44,413 nucleotides of DNA. Origin: CAYVAP01 sp964343195. Its GTDB lineage: Bacteria; Bacteroidota; Bacteroidia; J057. Under the pieces are notes generated by a model. It was given only the letters and a program-made list of their open reading frames with translations. It was not told the origin of the DNA and searched no databases. This document shows positions 1-9,826 of the stretch, in pieces (within the stretch, counting starts at the first letter, position 1; the number at the start of each line of letters is the position of its first letter). A program made the translations under genes and the position numbers. The stretch covers positions 1-44,413 of the forward strand of contig CAYFIR010000044.1 in NCBI GenBank assembly GCA_964343195.1, written 5' to 3'.

Positions 1-220
1 TCTTTTTTACATAAACCTTTGATAAACAGTCGGTAATACCCGAAACTCACGTTGATATAAAAAACTGACGAGCAGCACTTTCGACTACGAACTAGTGACT
101 CCGAACTTCGAACTTATTCCACTAGTAACAGGCCGCCATCTTACTTGCTGCGTGGTTTTAACCCGCAGCAAGCGTCTTCATCATGACATCCCCGCAGGCC
201 CAAACCTGCGGGGATTTCCT
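1..220. other. intergenic left edge with short repeats
   Basis: No gene is supported here. The stretch holds two adjacent CGAACTT heptamers (102-115) flanked by a 7-bp inverted repeat, ACTAGTG at 91-97 and CACTAGT at 120-126. A strong hairpin follows at 190-213. An upstream plus-strand gene, if any, lies outside the window. Confidence 0.6.
190..213. terminator. strong hairpin terminator after the A2M gene
   Basis: A perfect 9-bp stem (CCCCGCAGG / CCTGCGGGG) with a 6-base loop lies 7 bases beyond the stop of the minus-strand alpha-2-macroglobulin gene. Read on the plus strand it is followed by a T-rich stretch (ATTTCCTTTATT), so it may also stop a transcript entering from the left. On the minus strand there is no T-run. 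Confidence 0.6.
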
Positions 221-3200
221 TTATTCGTTCACCTCAACCTTCACCCCCGCAGAGTGGCTGCTGTACTCCGGTGCATAAAAGCACTGAAGCGTCGCAATGC
301 CGTTGGAATAGGTGCCGGGCAGATTGGCGCGGAGGTCGTACTCCAGCACCCAGGTACCCTGTGGCAGGGTCTCGAAGAAGAAGTTGGTCGAAGCATCGCG
401 GATGCTGCGGTAGTAGCCCAGGCCGCCCTGATACTCGTAGCCAGACAGCGTCTCGACAGGCTCCAGCCCAGCAGCACGCATGTCCTTGAAGTGGACGTAG
501 CTCATGGCGCGGTCCACACGGATCTCCACACGGATGCGTAGGCGGTCGCCAGGTGTCAGCGTGGCGCCATCGGCCAGCGCGATCAGTTCCTCGCCATCAG
601 GGGTATTTTCCACTTTGTACAATTGCTTGCGCAAGCTCAGCGGCGTCTCGGCGGCGGTAATCCGGTCGAGGTCTTCGAAGTACTGCCAGTACAGCGCGCC
701 CCAGGCCGGGCCTGGGTTGGGATTGTCGATGCGAACTTCCCCCAGACGGGGCGTTACCTCGCTGCCATCCCAGCGCACCTGATAATAACCCGTTCCGGCT
801 TCGACGGCGTTTTCAGCTTCCTGCTGCGCATCAATGCGTCGGCCTGCTACCCGCACGTCAAGCGGCTCACGGGTTTGGGTCCAGTCTCCCTGGGTCATGA
901 GCAGCGCGTTACACGCCCCAACGGTGGCACGGGTGCTGCCCCAGTCCTGGGTGCGTTTCTGTTGCAGCAGCCAGAGGTTCATCTCTTCGACTTCTTCGTC
1001 ATATCCCCCAATCTCATGGAAAGCCTCGATGAGCATGGCCTGCCGCTCGATGGGAGCCTGGTACCAGAACCAGCCCGTGGCTCCCTTCCAGTAGTAGCCC
1101 CGGTTGTTGGTGCGAACGGTGTTTTCCATCAGGGCTGCGAGCACCTGCTGGCTAAGGCCTTCTTTTTCATCCCGGAAAAATACCAGCGAGAGCATGCCCT
1201 GCATGTAGAAGCTCTGCTCGGTCCAGTAGGTCTCGGCCTGTCCGGCGTAGTACTCGACGGCTTGCTGGGCAGAATTGGCCGCAGAAAACTGCGGGAAGAA
1301 GGAGCGCCCGTAGAGGTACTGAATCTGCGAATAACCCAGGTGGTTTTTCTCCAGGTCGGCATCACGTCGCTTGAGTTCTCGGAAGTCTTCGGCAATTTCT
1401 CCGTCGAGGAAGGCCATGGCCTTGCTTAGCATCTGGCTGATCTCGGGATCGCTGCTGTAGCTGGTTACGCCGAGCTTTTCGAGGTGGCCCAGGCCGTTGA
1501 CGACCAGTTGGGTAATGTAGCGGCTGCCCCGCATGCCGGGATACCAACTGAAAGAACCATCGCTGTTCTGGCGTTGGAGAAGCTGCTGGTAGGCGGTTTG
1601 CTGTTGCTGGGCCATGTGGTTCAGGTCGAAGAGCAGTCCCAGGCGGCGCTTGCGGTCATTTTCGCTGGCGGCGTCCATCACCCAGGGCGTCTCGCTGAGC
1701 AGGGCGCTTTTCAACTCTTCGTTTTTGTCTAGCTGCGAAAGCAATGCCTCGCTGTCTGGCAGGTCGCGCCACTGCTCAAACACCCGCTGGAACTGCGGCT
1801 GACTACGGGCTACGTTGCTGGCCAGGGCATTGGCATAGTAGCGGCTGAAGATCTGCTCGGTACATTCGTAGGGATACTCCATCAGGTAGGGCAGGGCCTG
1901 CACGGCATACCAAACGGGATTTTCCGTGATCTCCAGCGTCACCTGATGGTGGCGCAGCGTCTCCGAATCGTCGGAATCCACGAGCTTTTTCCACTCAAAT
2001 CGCTCCCGGTCATTGCCGCGCACAATGAAGGGGCGGCTCTCGGTAACGAGCATGCGGTTGCTGAGTACGGGCAGGATTTTCTCCTCGCCGTCCGTGAAGT
2101 TTCCGGCCTTGGCGGTGATCCGGACCGAGATGGCCTGTACGCCCTCAGGCACGGTGATGGCCCAGCTGACAGCCACGCTGCCGTCGGGATCAACTGTGAA
2201 GGAACGGCCATTCTTGACATTGGCAAAGGCCTCGTCGAGCGGCTGCATCCTCACCGCGTCGAATAGCTCCAGGTAGGCCCAGCCGTCCAAAGTGCTGTCA
2301 CTGAGGTTGCTGACCTTGGCGCTGAGCTGCATCTGATCGCCCTCGCGGAAGTATCGCGGCAGGTTGGGCGTGACCATCAGCTCTTTTTGGGTAACGGTCT
2401 CGCCTTCCAGCATACCGACTTGCATGTCCTGGGTATGGGCCAGCCCCATGAAGCGCCAGCGGGTCAATGCCTCTGGCATGGTGAAGCTGAGGACTACTTC
2501 GCCCTGCTCATTAGTTCGTAAATCGGGGAAGAAGAAGGCCGTTTCGTTGAGGTTGGTACGGGGGGAGACAGTAGGGGGAGTTTCAGGCTGGCTACCAGGA
2601 GTATTTAACGTATCCGATTTGGGCCTTACTAACGCAAAAGTGGGTTGTGCTTCCCCATCAGCCCTATACGGTCCCCCCATATCCGCAGCCTCTGGAGTTG
2701 GTTCAAAGGGCGGAGCGGCTGCATCAAATATCATCGTTAATTCTCCATGATGGGCTGTTCCACGGCTAAAAAGCGATCTTTTCCCTCTTATCGTTCGGAT
2801 ATTACTGCCGTCTAGCGGGTTTATCCGGTCATACCCCTGCTGTCCCGCACCCGGCCTGACCTGAAAGGCCGAAGCCCAGCCCGATAGCTGTCGGGTACCT
2901 GTGCTACGGTAATCTCGTGCAGACTGGTTTAGTCGAGAGTATAGGGTGGGGTATAGGTTGAGGGACCAGTTGTGGCTGACGAAGCTCTCCAGTGAAGCAT
3001 CGTACAGCGTAGCCACCATCTCAGCAGCGACGGCTTCAGCCTCGGAGCCTTTGATGGTCAGCCGCCATTCTTCTTCCTGTCCGGGTAGGAGGGGGCTACG
3101 GAAAGTTTCCCATTCCAGGCTGAGTTGCTTGTTCGTCCAGGGAACAGTGATGCTGAGGTTCTGCTGTTCGTAGTGATTTTCCCGGAAGTAGGCGAGGTGA

Positions 3201-6200
3201 ACGGTTAGGCCACCGCGATGGGACTCGTCGACGAGGATTTTGCGTGTCAAATTACCGTCCTCGATGTGAAGCCATGCGCTGTCGATGCGCTGATTGTCCC
3301 ACCAGAGTTCGTAGTGGACGAATAGTTCTGGCTCGGAGGTCATGAGGGTGAGCTGTACGGCTTCTCCCGGTTCGGCGGAAGACTTCGAAAGCTTGGTTTC
3401 CAACCAGGCTGCAACGGGTGGCTGTGGGGCTTCGGAGTCAAATAGGCTGAATCGGGCAGTCGCTTTCAGCGAGTCTTCTTCCGTGAGGAATTCTGCGACG
3501 TAGGCTCCTTTGGTTTCGCCTTCCAGAAAGTCGAGGTCGATTGTTCGGGACTCTCCGGTGTTGAGTTGCTGGGTGAAAATGGGCTCTCCCATCCGCTCCC
3601 AGGTCTGGGCATCGTCCTGACTTCCATAGACGTCGTGAGGGAAGCTTTCCCGATATGCTTCCAGACTGGCGAGTTCGTATTGATCGGGCTGTGCCCAGCG
3701 ACGGGGGCGAAGGGGCACCCTGGGAGCATCCAGTCGGTATATGCGCAGCGTTCCTGCTGTCGGAACGAAGCTGCCATCGAGGTTGGTCGTGCTGATACTC
3801 AGGCTACCGGGTTCCTGGCTGTCAATGAGTTTGGCGGTGGAAAGGTTCACTTCCAGCCTCACATATCCCAGGCGCAGGCTCTTGCTGGCGCTGTGGGTCT
3901 CGCCGCTGATGTCGATCACATCGACGGACACTTCGTAGGTGAAAATCGGCTTCGTATCAGGATCAATATCCGGATCGGGTTTCGCCAGAAAATCCAGCGT
4001 GAATTTACCCTGCTCATCCGCCTGCACGCTGCCCTGGGCGATCTCCTGTTCGGGACTGCTGGGCATGGGCCGCCACCAGAAGTACCAGTAGGGGAACCTC
4101 GCCCGACGAACGACGCGGTAGCGCACTTCCGCACCCGACAGGTTGACGCCGCTGTAGCTCTTCGCATTTCCCGAAAGGCTCACTGAATCGCCCAAGGCGT
4201 AGTCGCCGCTCAGGGTGTCGAGCTTCACTTCGAAGGTCGGGCGTTTGTATTCTTCCACCCGAACGGAGGCCTGCCCAATGGCCGTGTGCAGGGTCATGCG
4301 TCCTGTGAGGCCGCCCTGTGGAGCGGTGAAGCTCCCGCTAAAACTGCCGTATTCGTTGGTGGTGAGTTCCAGCTCACTTACGACCTGTTGGTTTACGTCG
4401 CGCAATTCTATCTGGACTTTTCGGTCTGCTGAGACCTCATATTCTCCCAGATCTTTTTGGATCGTGGCAATGCCTTTGAAGTAAATGGTCTGGCCCGGTC
4501 GATAGATAGCCCGGTCGGTGAACAGGTGTATCCTCGCCCGATTTTCGCCCAAACGATCGCGGTAGGGATCACCCCAGAGGCTGATCTGGTACGGCTTCAG
4601 GAGGTCATCTCCCCGGCTGAATTCCACCCGGACCGCCCGGATTTCCTCTTCCATCTCTATAATGAGTTGGCCGTCGGCGTCGGTGTAGCGGGTCTGCGAA
4701 GGCGTCTTGGGCCACTGCCGTTCTTGATTGAAGAAGTACAGTTCGGCTTTCACGTCCTCGGCGGGTGCCCCACTTTGGGCTTCACGCAGGTCAAACTGAT
4801 GTCGGTTATCTGGAAGCTGGGTAGCGAGGTAGGTGAGGTTCGATACCTGAATTTCAGCATAGGCAAAGTTCCCTTTGCCTGGGTCAAATTCGTTGTGGTC
4901 ACTAATCAGCAGGTAGTAGCTCCCCAGGGACAAAGGCTCGACCACGACCTCCATGCGATGGGCGTGGTAGTCCTCCGTAGCGGGTAGGGCAACAGTTTGC
5001 TGACGCAAGGGTTTCTCGTTGCGCAGCAGGCGGATGACCTTCTGGGTGGAGTTGTTGCTCTGGTAGGCCTTTACGATTCGGTCGCGGAGGTCATCCGTGA
5101 GACGGACTACCCGGATATGGGCCTGATCGACATTGCGATGAGTGATCAGGGCTCGGAAAGGCTGGTCGGGCAGGTTGGTGGTTTCGACCTGCAATTGGAG
5201 GCTCTGGCGCTCGATTTGGTTAAGCAATTGGGTGCAGCGCCTGGCTCCTAGCGATTCAGGGAACTTCTCAATGGCCTGTTGGCAAATTTCATGGGCTTGC
5301 TGGTAGGCTCCCTGGCTGGGCTCGATTGGGCGTATCGGGTCAAAATCTCCTGCCGTTTCTACCCAGCTTTCGGCCAGTCGGTGCAGCACCATCGTAGAGG
5401 CAGCGTGGTCAGCGTGGGCTACGGCGAGTTGCTGCAAAGTCGCCCGAAAAGTCCCTGCGCTGGGATTGAGGCGATTTTTCATGAGGCGCAGGCGGCTCAG
5501 TTCAGCGTCGATCAGCGGAGCAATCAGGCCTTTTTCCTGGTGGTAGGCCAGCAGGTCGTGGTACAACTGCACCGTGAGGAAGTCGCGGTCATCGGGGTAG
5601 GCATCGCCGAGCTCTTCGCTTCGCTGAATGAATTCCTCGGTAGAGACAAACGCAAGTTCCGCTGGAATCTGGTAAGTTTCTCCGGGTCGGGGCAGGTTGG
5701 TGGCATCGTTGGTGAAGAAGTCTAGTGCTTTGAAGGCCAGCAGGTCGTAGAGGCTGGGGCGATAGGTAGGGGATTCTTCGGCTGTATCGAGGATGGCTTC
5801 GAAATCGCGTACGGGAGTTTCGATTAGCAGCTCGCGCGGCTCCAGAGCGGCGAAGTGTAGCTCCCTGATGGCTTCAAAATAGGTTTTGGCATCCCAGGTG
5901 TCAATATCCTCCGGTCGAACATCTGTATAGCTGCGGTCGTTGATGCGCCAGCGGTTCATCTGGTAGAGGGTCATCAACTGTTGGGCTTTGATGGATTGGA
6001 GAATGGCTTTGGTTGGCTGGGGAGCCCGCTCGATCTCTGCGTCCAGTATGGTCAGGGCGAGCGAATCGGCCTTTTCTTCAATTCGTGGCATCAGTCCCAC
6101 GCGGTAAACGATGGCCTTGACCAGTTGGGGTTGGTTCTCGTCCTGCTGTGTCTGGGTTTGGATGGCCTCGACCTGTTCCAAAGCGGAGCGGGTAAGGTTG

Positions 6201-6337
6201 TCCTTGAGTAACTTTTCGACTTCTTTCCATTCTGATTCATAGTCCTGGCCCGAGGCAGCGTGATAGGAGATGCCTAGAAATAGAAACAGAAAAAGGAGGG
6301 TAAGCAGAACAGAAGAAAATGACATGTAGTGGGGCAT
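221..6337 (-). CDS. alpha-2-macroglobulin family protein (MG2/A2M, thioester)
   Basis: A 2038-residue secreted bacterial alpha-2-macroglobulin, a family thought to trap proteases in the periplasm or at the outer membrane. The chosen ATG (6337; 6325 is an alternative) precedes a hydrophobic signal segment (LLTLLFLFLFLGISYHAASG). An upstream GTG at 6445 only adds a non-signal-like leader. A helical N-terminal region of about 550 residues comes first, then the MG2 signature LFTDRAIYRPGQ near residue 610. A low-complexity Pro/Thr-rich linker precedes the A2M domain (FFFPDLRTNEQGEV, about 1260-1300). The thioester motif PYECTEQ has its Cys at about 1492, followed by the alpha/alpha thioester-domain helices and a receptor-binding-like C-terminus. 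No lipobox is seen, so it is probably soluble in the periplasm or exported. No pbpC-type partner is nearby. It is divergent from the response regulator at 6569. Confidence 0.93.
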   Translation of the reverse strand: MPHYMSFSSVLLTLLFLFLFLGISYHAASGQDYESEWKEVEKLLKDNLTRSALEQVEAIQTQTQQDENQPQLVKAIVYRVGLMPRIEEKADSLALTILDAEIERAPQPTKAILQSIKAQQLMTLYQMNRWRINDRSYTDVRPEDIDTWDAKTYFEAIRELHFAALEPRELLIETPVRDFEAILDTAEESPTYRPSLYDLLAFKALDFFTNDATNLPRPGETYQIPAELAFVSTEEFIQRSEELGDAYPDDRDFLTVQLYHDLLAYHQEKGLIAPLIDAELSRLRLMKNRLNPSAGTFRATLQQLAVAHADHAASTMVLHRLAESWVETAGDFDPIRPIEPSQGAYQQAHEICQQAIEKFPESLGARRCTQLLNQIERQSLQLQVETTNLPDQPFRALITHRNVDQAHIRVVRLTDDLRDRIVKAYQSNNSTQKVIRLLRNEKPLRQQTVALPATEDYHAHRMEVVVEPLSLGSYYLLISDHNEFDPGKGNFAYAEIQVSNLTYLATQLPDNRHQFDLREAQSGAPAEDVKAELYFFNQERQWPKTPSQTRYTDADGQLIIEMEEEIRAVRVEFSRGDDLLKPYQISLWGDPYRDRLGENRARIHLFTDRAIYRPGQTIYFKGIATIQKDLGEYEVSADRKVQIELRDVNQQVVSELELTTNEYGSFSGSFTAPQGGLTGRMTLHTAIGQASVRVEEYKRPTFEVKLDTLSGDYALGDSVSLSGNAKSYSGVNLSGAEVRYRVVRRARFPYWYFWWRPMPSSPEQEIAQGSVQADEQGKFTLDFLAKPDPDIDPDTKPIFTYEVSVDVIDISGETHSASKSLRLGYVRLEVNLSTAKLIDSQEPGSLSISTTNLDGSFVPTAGTLRIYRLDAPRVPLRPRRWAQPDQYELASLEAYRESFPHDVYGSQDDAQTWERMGEPIFTQQLNTGESRTIDLDFLEGETKGAYVAEFLTEEDSLKATARFSLFDSEAPQPPVAAWLETKLSKSSAEPGEAVQLTLMTSEPELFVHYELWWDNQRIDSAWLHIEDGNLTRKILVDESHRGGLTVHLAYFRENHYEQQNLSITVPWTNKQLSLEWETFRSPLLPGQEEEWRLTIKGSEAEAVAAEMVATLYDASLESFVSHNWSLNLYPTLYSRLNQSARDYRSTGTRQLSGWASAFQVRPGAGQQGYDRINPLDGSNIRTIRGKRSLFSRGTAHHGELTMIFDAAAPPFEPTPEAADMGGPYRADGEAQPTFALVRPKSDTLNTPGSQPETPPTVSPRTNLNETAFFFPDLRTNEQGEVVLSFTMPEALTRWRFMGLAHTQDMQVGMLEGETVTQKELMVTPNLPRYFREGDQMQLSAKVSNLSDSTLDGWAYLELFDAVRMQPLDEAFANVKNGRSFTVDPDGSVAVSWAITVPEGVQAISVRITAKAGNFTDGEEKILPVLSNRMLVTESRPFIVRGNDRERFEWKKLVDSDDSETLRHHQVTLEITENPVWYAVQALPYLMEYPYECTEQIFSRYYANALASNVARSQPQFQRVFEQWRDLPDSEALLSQLDKNEELKSALLSETPWVMDAASENDRKRRLGLLFDLNHMAQQQQTAYQQLLQRQNSDGSFSWYPGMRGSRYITQLVVNGLGHLEKLGVTSYSSDPEISQMLSKAMAFLDGEIAEDFRELKRRDADLEKNHLGYSQIQYLYGRSFFPQFSAANSAQQAVEYYAGQAETYWTEQSFYMQGMLSLVFFRDEKEGLSQQVLAALMENTVRTNNRGYYWKGATGWFWYQAPIERQAMLIEAFHEIGGYDEEVEEMNLWLLQQKRTQDWGSTRATVGACNALLMTQGDWTQTREPLDVRVAGRRIDAQQEAENAVEAGTGYYQVRWDGSEVTPRLGEVRIDNPNPGPAWGALYWQYFEDLDRITAAETPLSLRKQLYKVENTPDGEELIALADGATLTPGDRLRIRVEIRVDRAMSYVHFKDMRAAGLEPVETLSGYEYQGGLGYYRSIRDASTNFFFETLPQGTWVLEYDLRANLPGTYSNGIATLQCFYAPEYSSHSAGVKVEVNE

Positions 6338-6515
6338 AGGTTGGTTTGGGATCTGTATGGAAATTGGGTCTTTGGGTGGTGGTGTCAACAGACTTAAAAT
6401 ACGCACTCTTCGTGTGAAAAGATGGATAAGTGGCCATTTTTCCACAGAATTGAGCCGTTGACACAGCAGAATTACCTGGAAAACGGAGCCGTTTTTACCG
6501 ATCTAATCTGAGGAG

Positions 6516-6546
6516 TTGTACCATTGGCGGAGAGGCTTTAACTTTC
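6516..6546 (+). promoter_or_regulatory. putative Bacteroidota-type promoter of the response regulator operon
   Basis: TTG at 6516-6518 is separated by 20 bases from TAACTTTC (6539-6546). This fits the Bacteroidota sigma-ABfr layout (TTTG, 19-21 bases, TAnnTTTG) except for the last base. Transcription would start near 6553, just upstream of the ATG at 6569. Based on pattern only. Confidence 0.35.
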
Positions 6547-6568
6547 AAATAAGAAAAAACTGATATTT

Positions 6569-7225
6569 ATGGTGCCTGAGCCCAAGAAAATTTGTTTGGT
6601 CGATGACCACGTCCTGATGGCTGATGGTATCCGCAGCCTGCTGGATGAGGAGGAAGACTTCGTGGTGGTCGAGCATTTTACCAATGGCCTGGCGGCAGTC
6701 GAGCAATTGCCGGAAATACAGCCTGACCTGGTGCTGATGGACCTCGATATGCCCATCATGAACGGCCTGGAGGCCGCTCAACAACTTCGCGCCAAGCTGC
6801 CTGACCTGCCCATCATCATCCTGAGCATGCACGCCGAAAAGGCCGTCGTCCAGAAGTGCGTCAAAGAAGGAGTTCGCGGCTACCTGCTCAAAAACTCCAG
6901 TCAGACGGAGGTTATCCAGGCGATACGCGCTGTGCTCAACGGGGGCAAGTATTACTCAGCGATGCTGACCGAGAGCCTGATTGCGCCCGACAAGGTCGCC
7001 GTGGAAGGCAATGCCTCGGTAAGGCTGCTTGCTACCCTGAGCGACCGGGAGCTCGATGTGCTCAAGCTCCTGGCCGAGGGCCTTTCCAGCAAGGAAATTG
7101 CCGAAAAGCTATTCGTCTCCTCCCAGACCGTGGACAGCCACCGCAAGTCGCTGCTCAAAAAGCTGGAGGTCAAGAATGTCGCCGGGCTGGTCCGAGTGGC
7201 CTTTCAGGAGGGGTTGGTGAAATGA
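6569..7225 (+). CDS. NarL/LuxR-family response regulator
   Basis: A 218-residue two-component response regulator. The N-terminal receiver domain has the acidic pair D12/D13, the phospho-acceptor D58 in LVLMDLDMP, and the lysine in YLLKNS. The C-terminal LuxR-type helix-turn-helix (about 152-215) carries LSDRELDVLKLLAEGLSS and the recognition-helix segment SQTVDSHRKSLLKKL. It should bind DNA after phosphorylation, most probably by the histidine kinase encoded directly downstream. The gene is full length and starts at an ATG without a clear Shine-Dalgarno site. Target genes cannot be read from the sequence. The divergent alpha-2-macroglobulin gene is one candidate. Confidence 0.95.
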   Translation: MVPEPKKICLVDDHVLMADGIRSLLDEEEDFVVVEHFTNGLAAVEQLPEIQPDLVLMDLDMPIMNGLEAAQQLRAKLPDLPIIILSMHAEKAVVQKCVKEGVRGYLLKNSSQTEVIQAIRAVLNGGKYYSAMLTESLIAPDKVAVEGNASVRLLATLSDRELDVLKLLAEGLSSKEIAEKLFVSSQTVDSHRKSLLKKLEVKNVAGLVRVAFQEGLVK

Positions 7226-7354
7226 GTGGACCTATGTTGAGTGATAGGTATGAAGAGTATGGGGGGAATGAGGTTTCGACCCTGGGTTATACCCTTCATG
7301 TCTTTATTTACTCCATACCTGATTTCCATTGACCACCCGGTAAAATTAAATCTG

Positions 7355-9259
7355 ATGGGAAAACTTTTGCGACTATACATGGGAATGGTGTTGCTGCTTT
7401 TAGCAGTGGGGAAAACGGCCTGGGGCCAAAATCCCACACTGGATAGCCTCCGTCATTTGGCCATGAATACTACCGAGCCAGACTCGGTCGTATTAGCCTG
7501 GCAAAATCTGGCCTACGAGAGTCTTTTCGTCGATCCGGACTCTACGGAAGCTCAGGGCCAGCAGAGTCTGAAACTGGCCTATGAACACGATCTGGATTCC
7601 CTGGCGGCAGAGGCCTGGCTGATTCTTGGTTTTCGGGCCATGGTGGTTGGCGAACATGATACAGCCTTGGCACGTTTGGCCCGGGCGGCTGCGATCCATG
7701 ATAAGGCAGGGCGTGCTGACCGGGTGGGAGCAGTACTGGCCAATCAGGTGAGTATTTACCAGCGTCTGGATCAGAATGAGAAATCCCTGGAGGTGAGCCT
7801 GATTGCTCTGGCAGAATTCGAAAAATCCCGGGATAGCATGCGATGGGCGGCTTTATTGGGCAACATCGCAAATCTCTACGTAAAGATGTATGACCTGGAA
7901 TCTGCAGAACAAGCCTGTAGGTCCACCCTCGCCTACGTGCGACATCAGGAAAGTCCCGAGGCACGTAGCATTTTGTATACAACTTACATCATTCTGGGAG
8001 GAGTTTTTTACAGCCGTGGGGTCTATGACTCGGCCATAGTTTACATCCGAAATGGATTTGAAGGCATCACCAATATCCGTGATCCCTACTCCCGAATGTC
8101 AGGCGGCAATAACCTTGGGGCCAGCTATGAAGAGGTCGGCCAATTGGACTCTGCCCTGCAATATTATCGCATGGCCTATGACATCGCGAGTTCCATGCAG
8201 GCTACTGACCGCATGGTGATTTATGGTTCGCATGTTGTGAGTGCCTTGTCCCAACTCAAGCGGGGAGAAGACGCTCACCCCTATCTCGAAGTCGTGCGGG
8301 AATTAATCGAAAAAACCAGCGAGCCGGAAGCCAGGCAGCAGTATTATAAAGCCGAAAGCTTCTGGGCAGAATCCCAGTCGGATTTTCATTCTGCACTGCG
8401 CTGGAGTCAACGGGCAAGCGATATGCGAGACACTTTGCTCAACGCTGAAAGGGTGAGGGCACTCAGCGACCTCCAGATAAGGTACGAGACCGAAAAGACC
8501 GAGCGACAACTGGCCGAGGCTGAAGAAGTGCTGATCCGGCGACAGTTGTGGATTGCGGTGCTAGGAGGAATTTCTATCTCCCTCTTACTGGCCGGGTTGG
8601 TACTCTGGCTTCGGGGAAAAGCCAGGCGTCGCAAAACCCTGATTGAGGAGCAGCAGCGCGGCCTTAATGCCGTCATCCAGGCTACGGAGTCCGAACGTCG
8701 CCGCATCGCGCGGGACCTGCACGACGGGATAGGGCAGGAGCTAGGCAGCCTGATGCTGGCTTTTGACCAGTTGCAGGAAGAAGGCTCCCGCGAATCGCTC
8801 AAGGATCGCCTGGCGACCTCCATCAGTCAGGTGCGCACCCTCTCGCACCAGATGATGCCCCGTGCCCTGGAGCTGGCTGGGCTGGCCCCCGCTTTGGAAG
8901 AATTGGTACAGCATTCCTTCGGCTCAACAGAAATAGACGCCGAGTACGATGCCTTTCGGGTGCCGGATGAGTTGGACGCTCAGGTTTCGCTGGTGGCTTA
9001 CCGCGTGGCCCAGGAACTGATCAGCAACGTTATCCGACATGCGGAGGCAACGGAAGTGTCGGTCCAGTTGACGGCCAACGCCGATAACCTGACCCTTACG
9101 GTGGAGGACAATGGGCGGGGCTTCGTTCCTGATCCAACCGCTCCCGGCATTGGCCTGACCAACATGCGGACCCGGCTTAAGCAGGTCAAGGGTAGCCTGC
9201 AGTACGAGTCGGGCGAAGAAGGAGGTACCCGCGCCCTGGTGCGCATTCCGCTTAAATAG
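7355..9259 (+). CDS. TPR-containing sensor histidine kinase (HisKA_3 type)
   Basis: A 634-residue NarX/DesK-like kinase. The start at 7355 was chosen because it begins a signal/anchor segment (MGKLLRLYMGMVLLLLAVG, cleavage after AWG) that would be buried from upstream starts. About 350 residues of TPR-like helical repeats form a periplasmic sensor. A transmembrane helix follows (about 398-418, LWIAVLGGISISLLLAG). The HisKA_3 box ESERRRIARDLHDG has its phospho-accepting His at 456. The HATPase has VEDNGRGF and GIGLTNMRTR. It lies between two response regulators and presumably phosphorylates one or both. TPR-HisKA_3 kinases are abundant in Bacteroidota and their ligands are generally unknown. 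Confidence 0.93.
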   Translation: MGKLLRLYMGMVLLLLAVGKTAWGQNPTLDSLRHLAMNTTEPDSVVLAWQNLAYESLFVDPDSTEAQGQQSLKLAYEHDLDSLAAEAWLILGFRAMVVGEHDTALARLARAAAIHDKAGRADRVGAVLANQVSIYQRLDQNEKSLEVSLIALAEFEKSRDSMRWAALLGNIANLYVKMYDLESAEQACRSTLAYVRHQESPEARSILYTTYIILGGVFYSRGVYDSAIVYIRNGFEGITNIRDPYSRMSGGNNLGASYEEVGQLDSALQYYRMAYDIASSMQATDRMVIYGSHVVSALSQLKRGEDAHPYLEVVRELIEKTSEPEARQQYYKAESFWAESQSDFHSALRWSQRASDMRDTLLNAERVRALSDLQIRYETEKTERQLAEAEEVLIRRQLWIAVLGGISISLLLAGLVLWLRGKARRRKTLIEEQQRGLNAVIQATESERRRIARDLHDGIGQELGSLMLAFDQLQEEGSRESLKDRLATSISQVRTLSHQMMPRALELAGLAPALEELVQHSFGSTEIDAEYDAFRVPDELDAQVSLVAYRVAQELISNVIRHAEATEVSVQLTANADNLTLTVEDNGRGFVPDPTAPGIGLTNMRTRLKQVKGSLQYESGEEGGTRALVRIPLK

Positions 9260-9357
9260 GCTGGATAAATTCCTGTTTTTGGGCATGCTTTTCCCCTATG
9301 TTGGGGAGGGGAAATTTGATGGCTGAGGCGTTGCTTTGGAGGTATGATTCCCTGCCC

Positions 9358-9771
9358 ATGAAACGCATCGTGATGGTGGAAGACCACCGACTATTTGCCG
9401 AAGGCGTCCGCCAATTATTGTCCAGAACCGGAAAGTACCGCGTCGTTTCGCAGTTTGAGACTGCCGAAATGGCCTTAAAGCGCATCCCAAAGCTATGGCC
9501 TGATCTGGTCCTCATGGATCTGTCGCTGCCCTTCATGAATGGGCTGGAAGCTACCCGGAGGTTAAAGCTTGAACGACCAGATCTTCCCGTAGTGATCCTG
9601 AGCATGTATGGGGACCGAGCCCTGCTACGGCTGGGCATTGACCTGGGAATCAATGGTTTTGTGCTCAAGTCCAGTGGGTTTAATGATTTGCTGTTGGCGA
9701 TGGAGGCGGTACTAGCTGGCGAACACTATTTCTCACCCGGATTGACGGAGGGGCTGTTGGGGGATTCGTGA
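9358..9771 (+). CDS. receiver-only response regulator (no output domain)
   Basis: A 137-residue protein that is a complete receiver domain (E8/D9 acidic pair, phospho-acceptor D54 in LVLMDLSLP, VLKSS lysine). It ends just where NarL-type proteins begin the linker to their helix-turn-helix (SPGLTEGLLGDS). The start at 9358 (MKRIVMVEDH) is preceded by TTGGAGG. No HTH remnant can be read in any frame before the convergent gene, so this is either a true single-domain regulator or a clean truncation. It is the third gene of the two-component module, about 100 bases after the kinase. It could act as a phosphate sink or a competitor of the regulator at 6569. Confidence 0.85.
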   Translation: MKRIVMVEDHRLFAEGVRQLLSRTGKYRVVSQFETAEMALKRIPKLWPDLVLMDLSLPFMNGLEATRRLKLERPDLPVVILSMYGDRALLRLGIDLGINGFVLKSSGFNDLLLAMEAVLAGEHYFSPGLTEGLLGDS

Positions 9772-9798
9772 GCTGGTGGTTTTTGCCAGTAAGATTGA

Positions 9799-9816
9799 CC
9801 CTCAGTTAGCTGAGGG
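9799..9816. terminator. hairpin between convergent genes
   Basis: CCCTCAG-TTAG-CTGAGGG forms a perfect 7-bp stem with a 4-base loop, midway between the convergent stops at 9771 and 9827. It probably serves both strands. No long T-run follows. Confidence 0.6.
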
Positions 9817-9826
9817 AGATTGGTTG

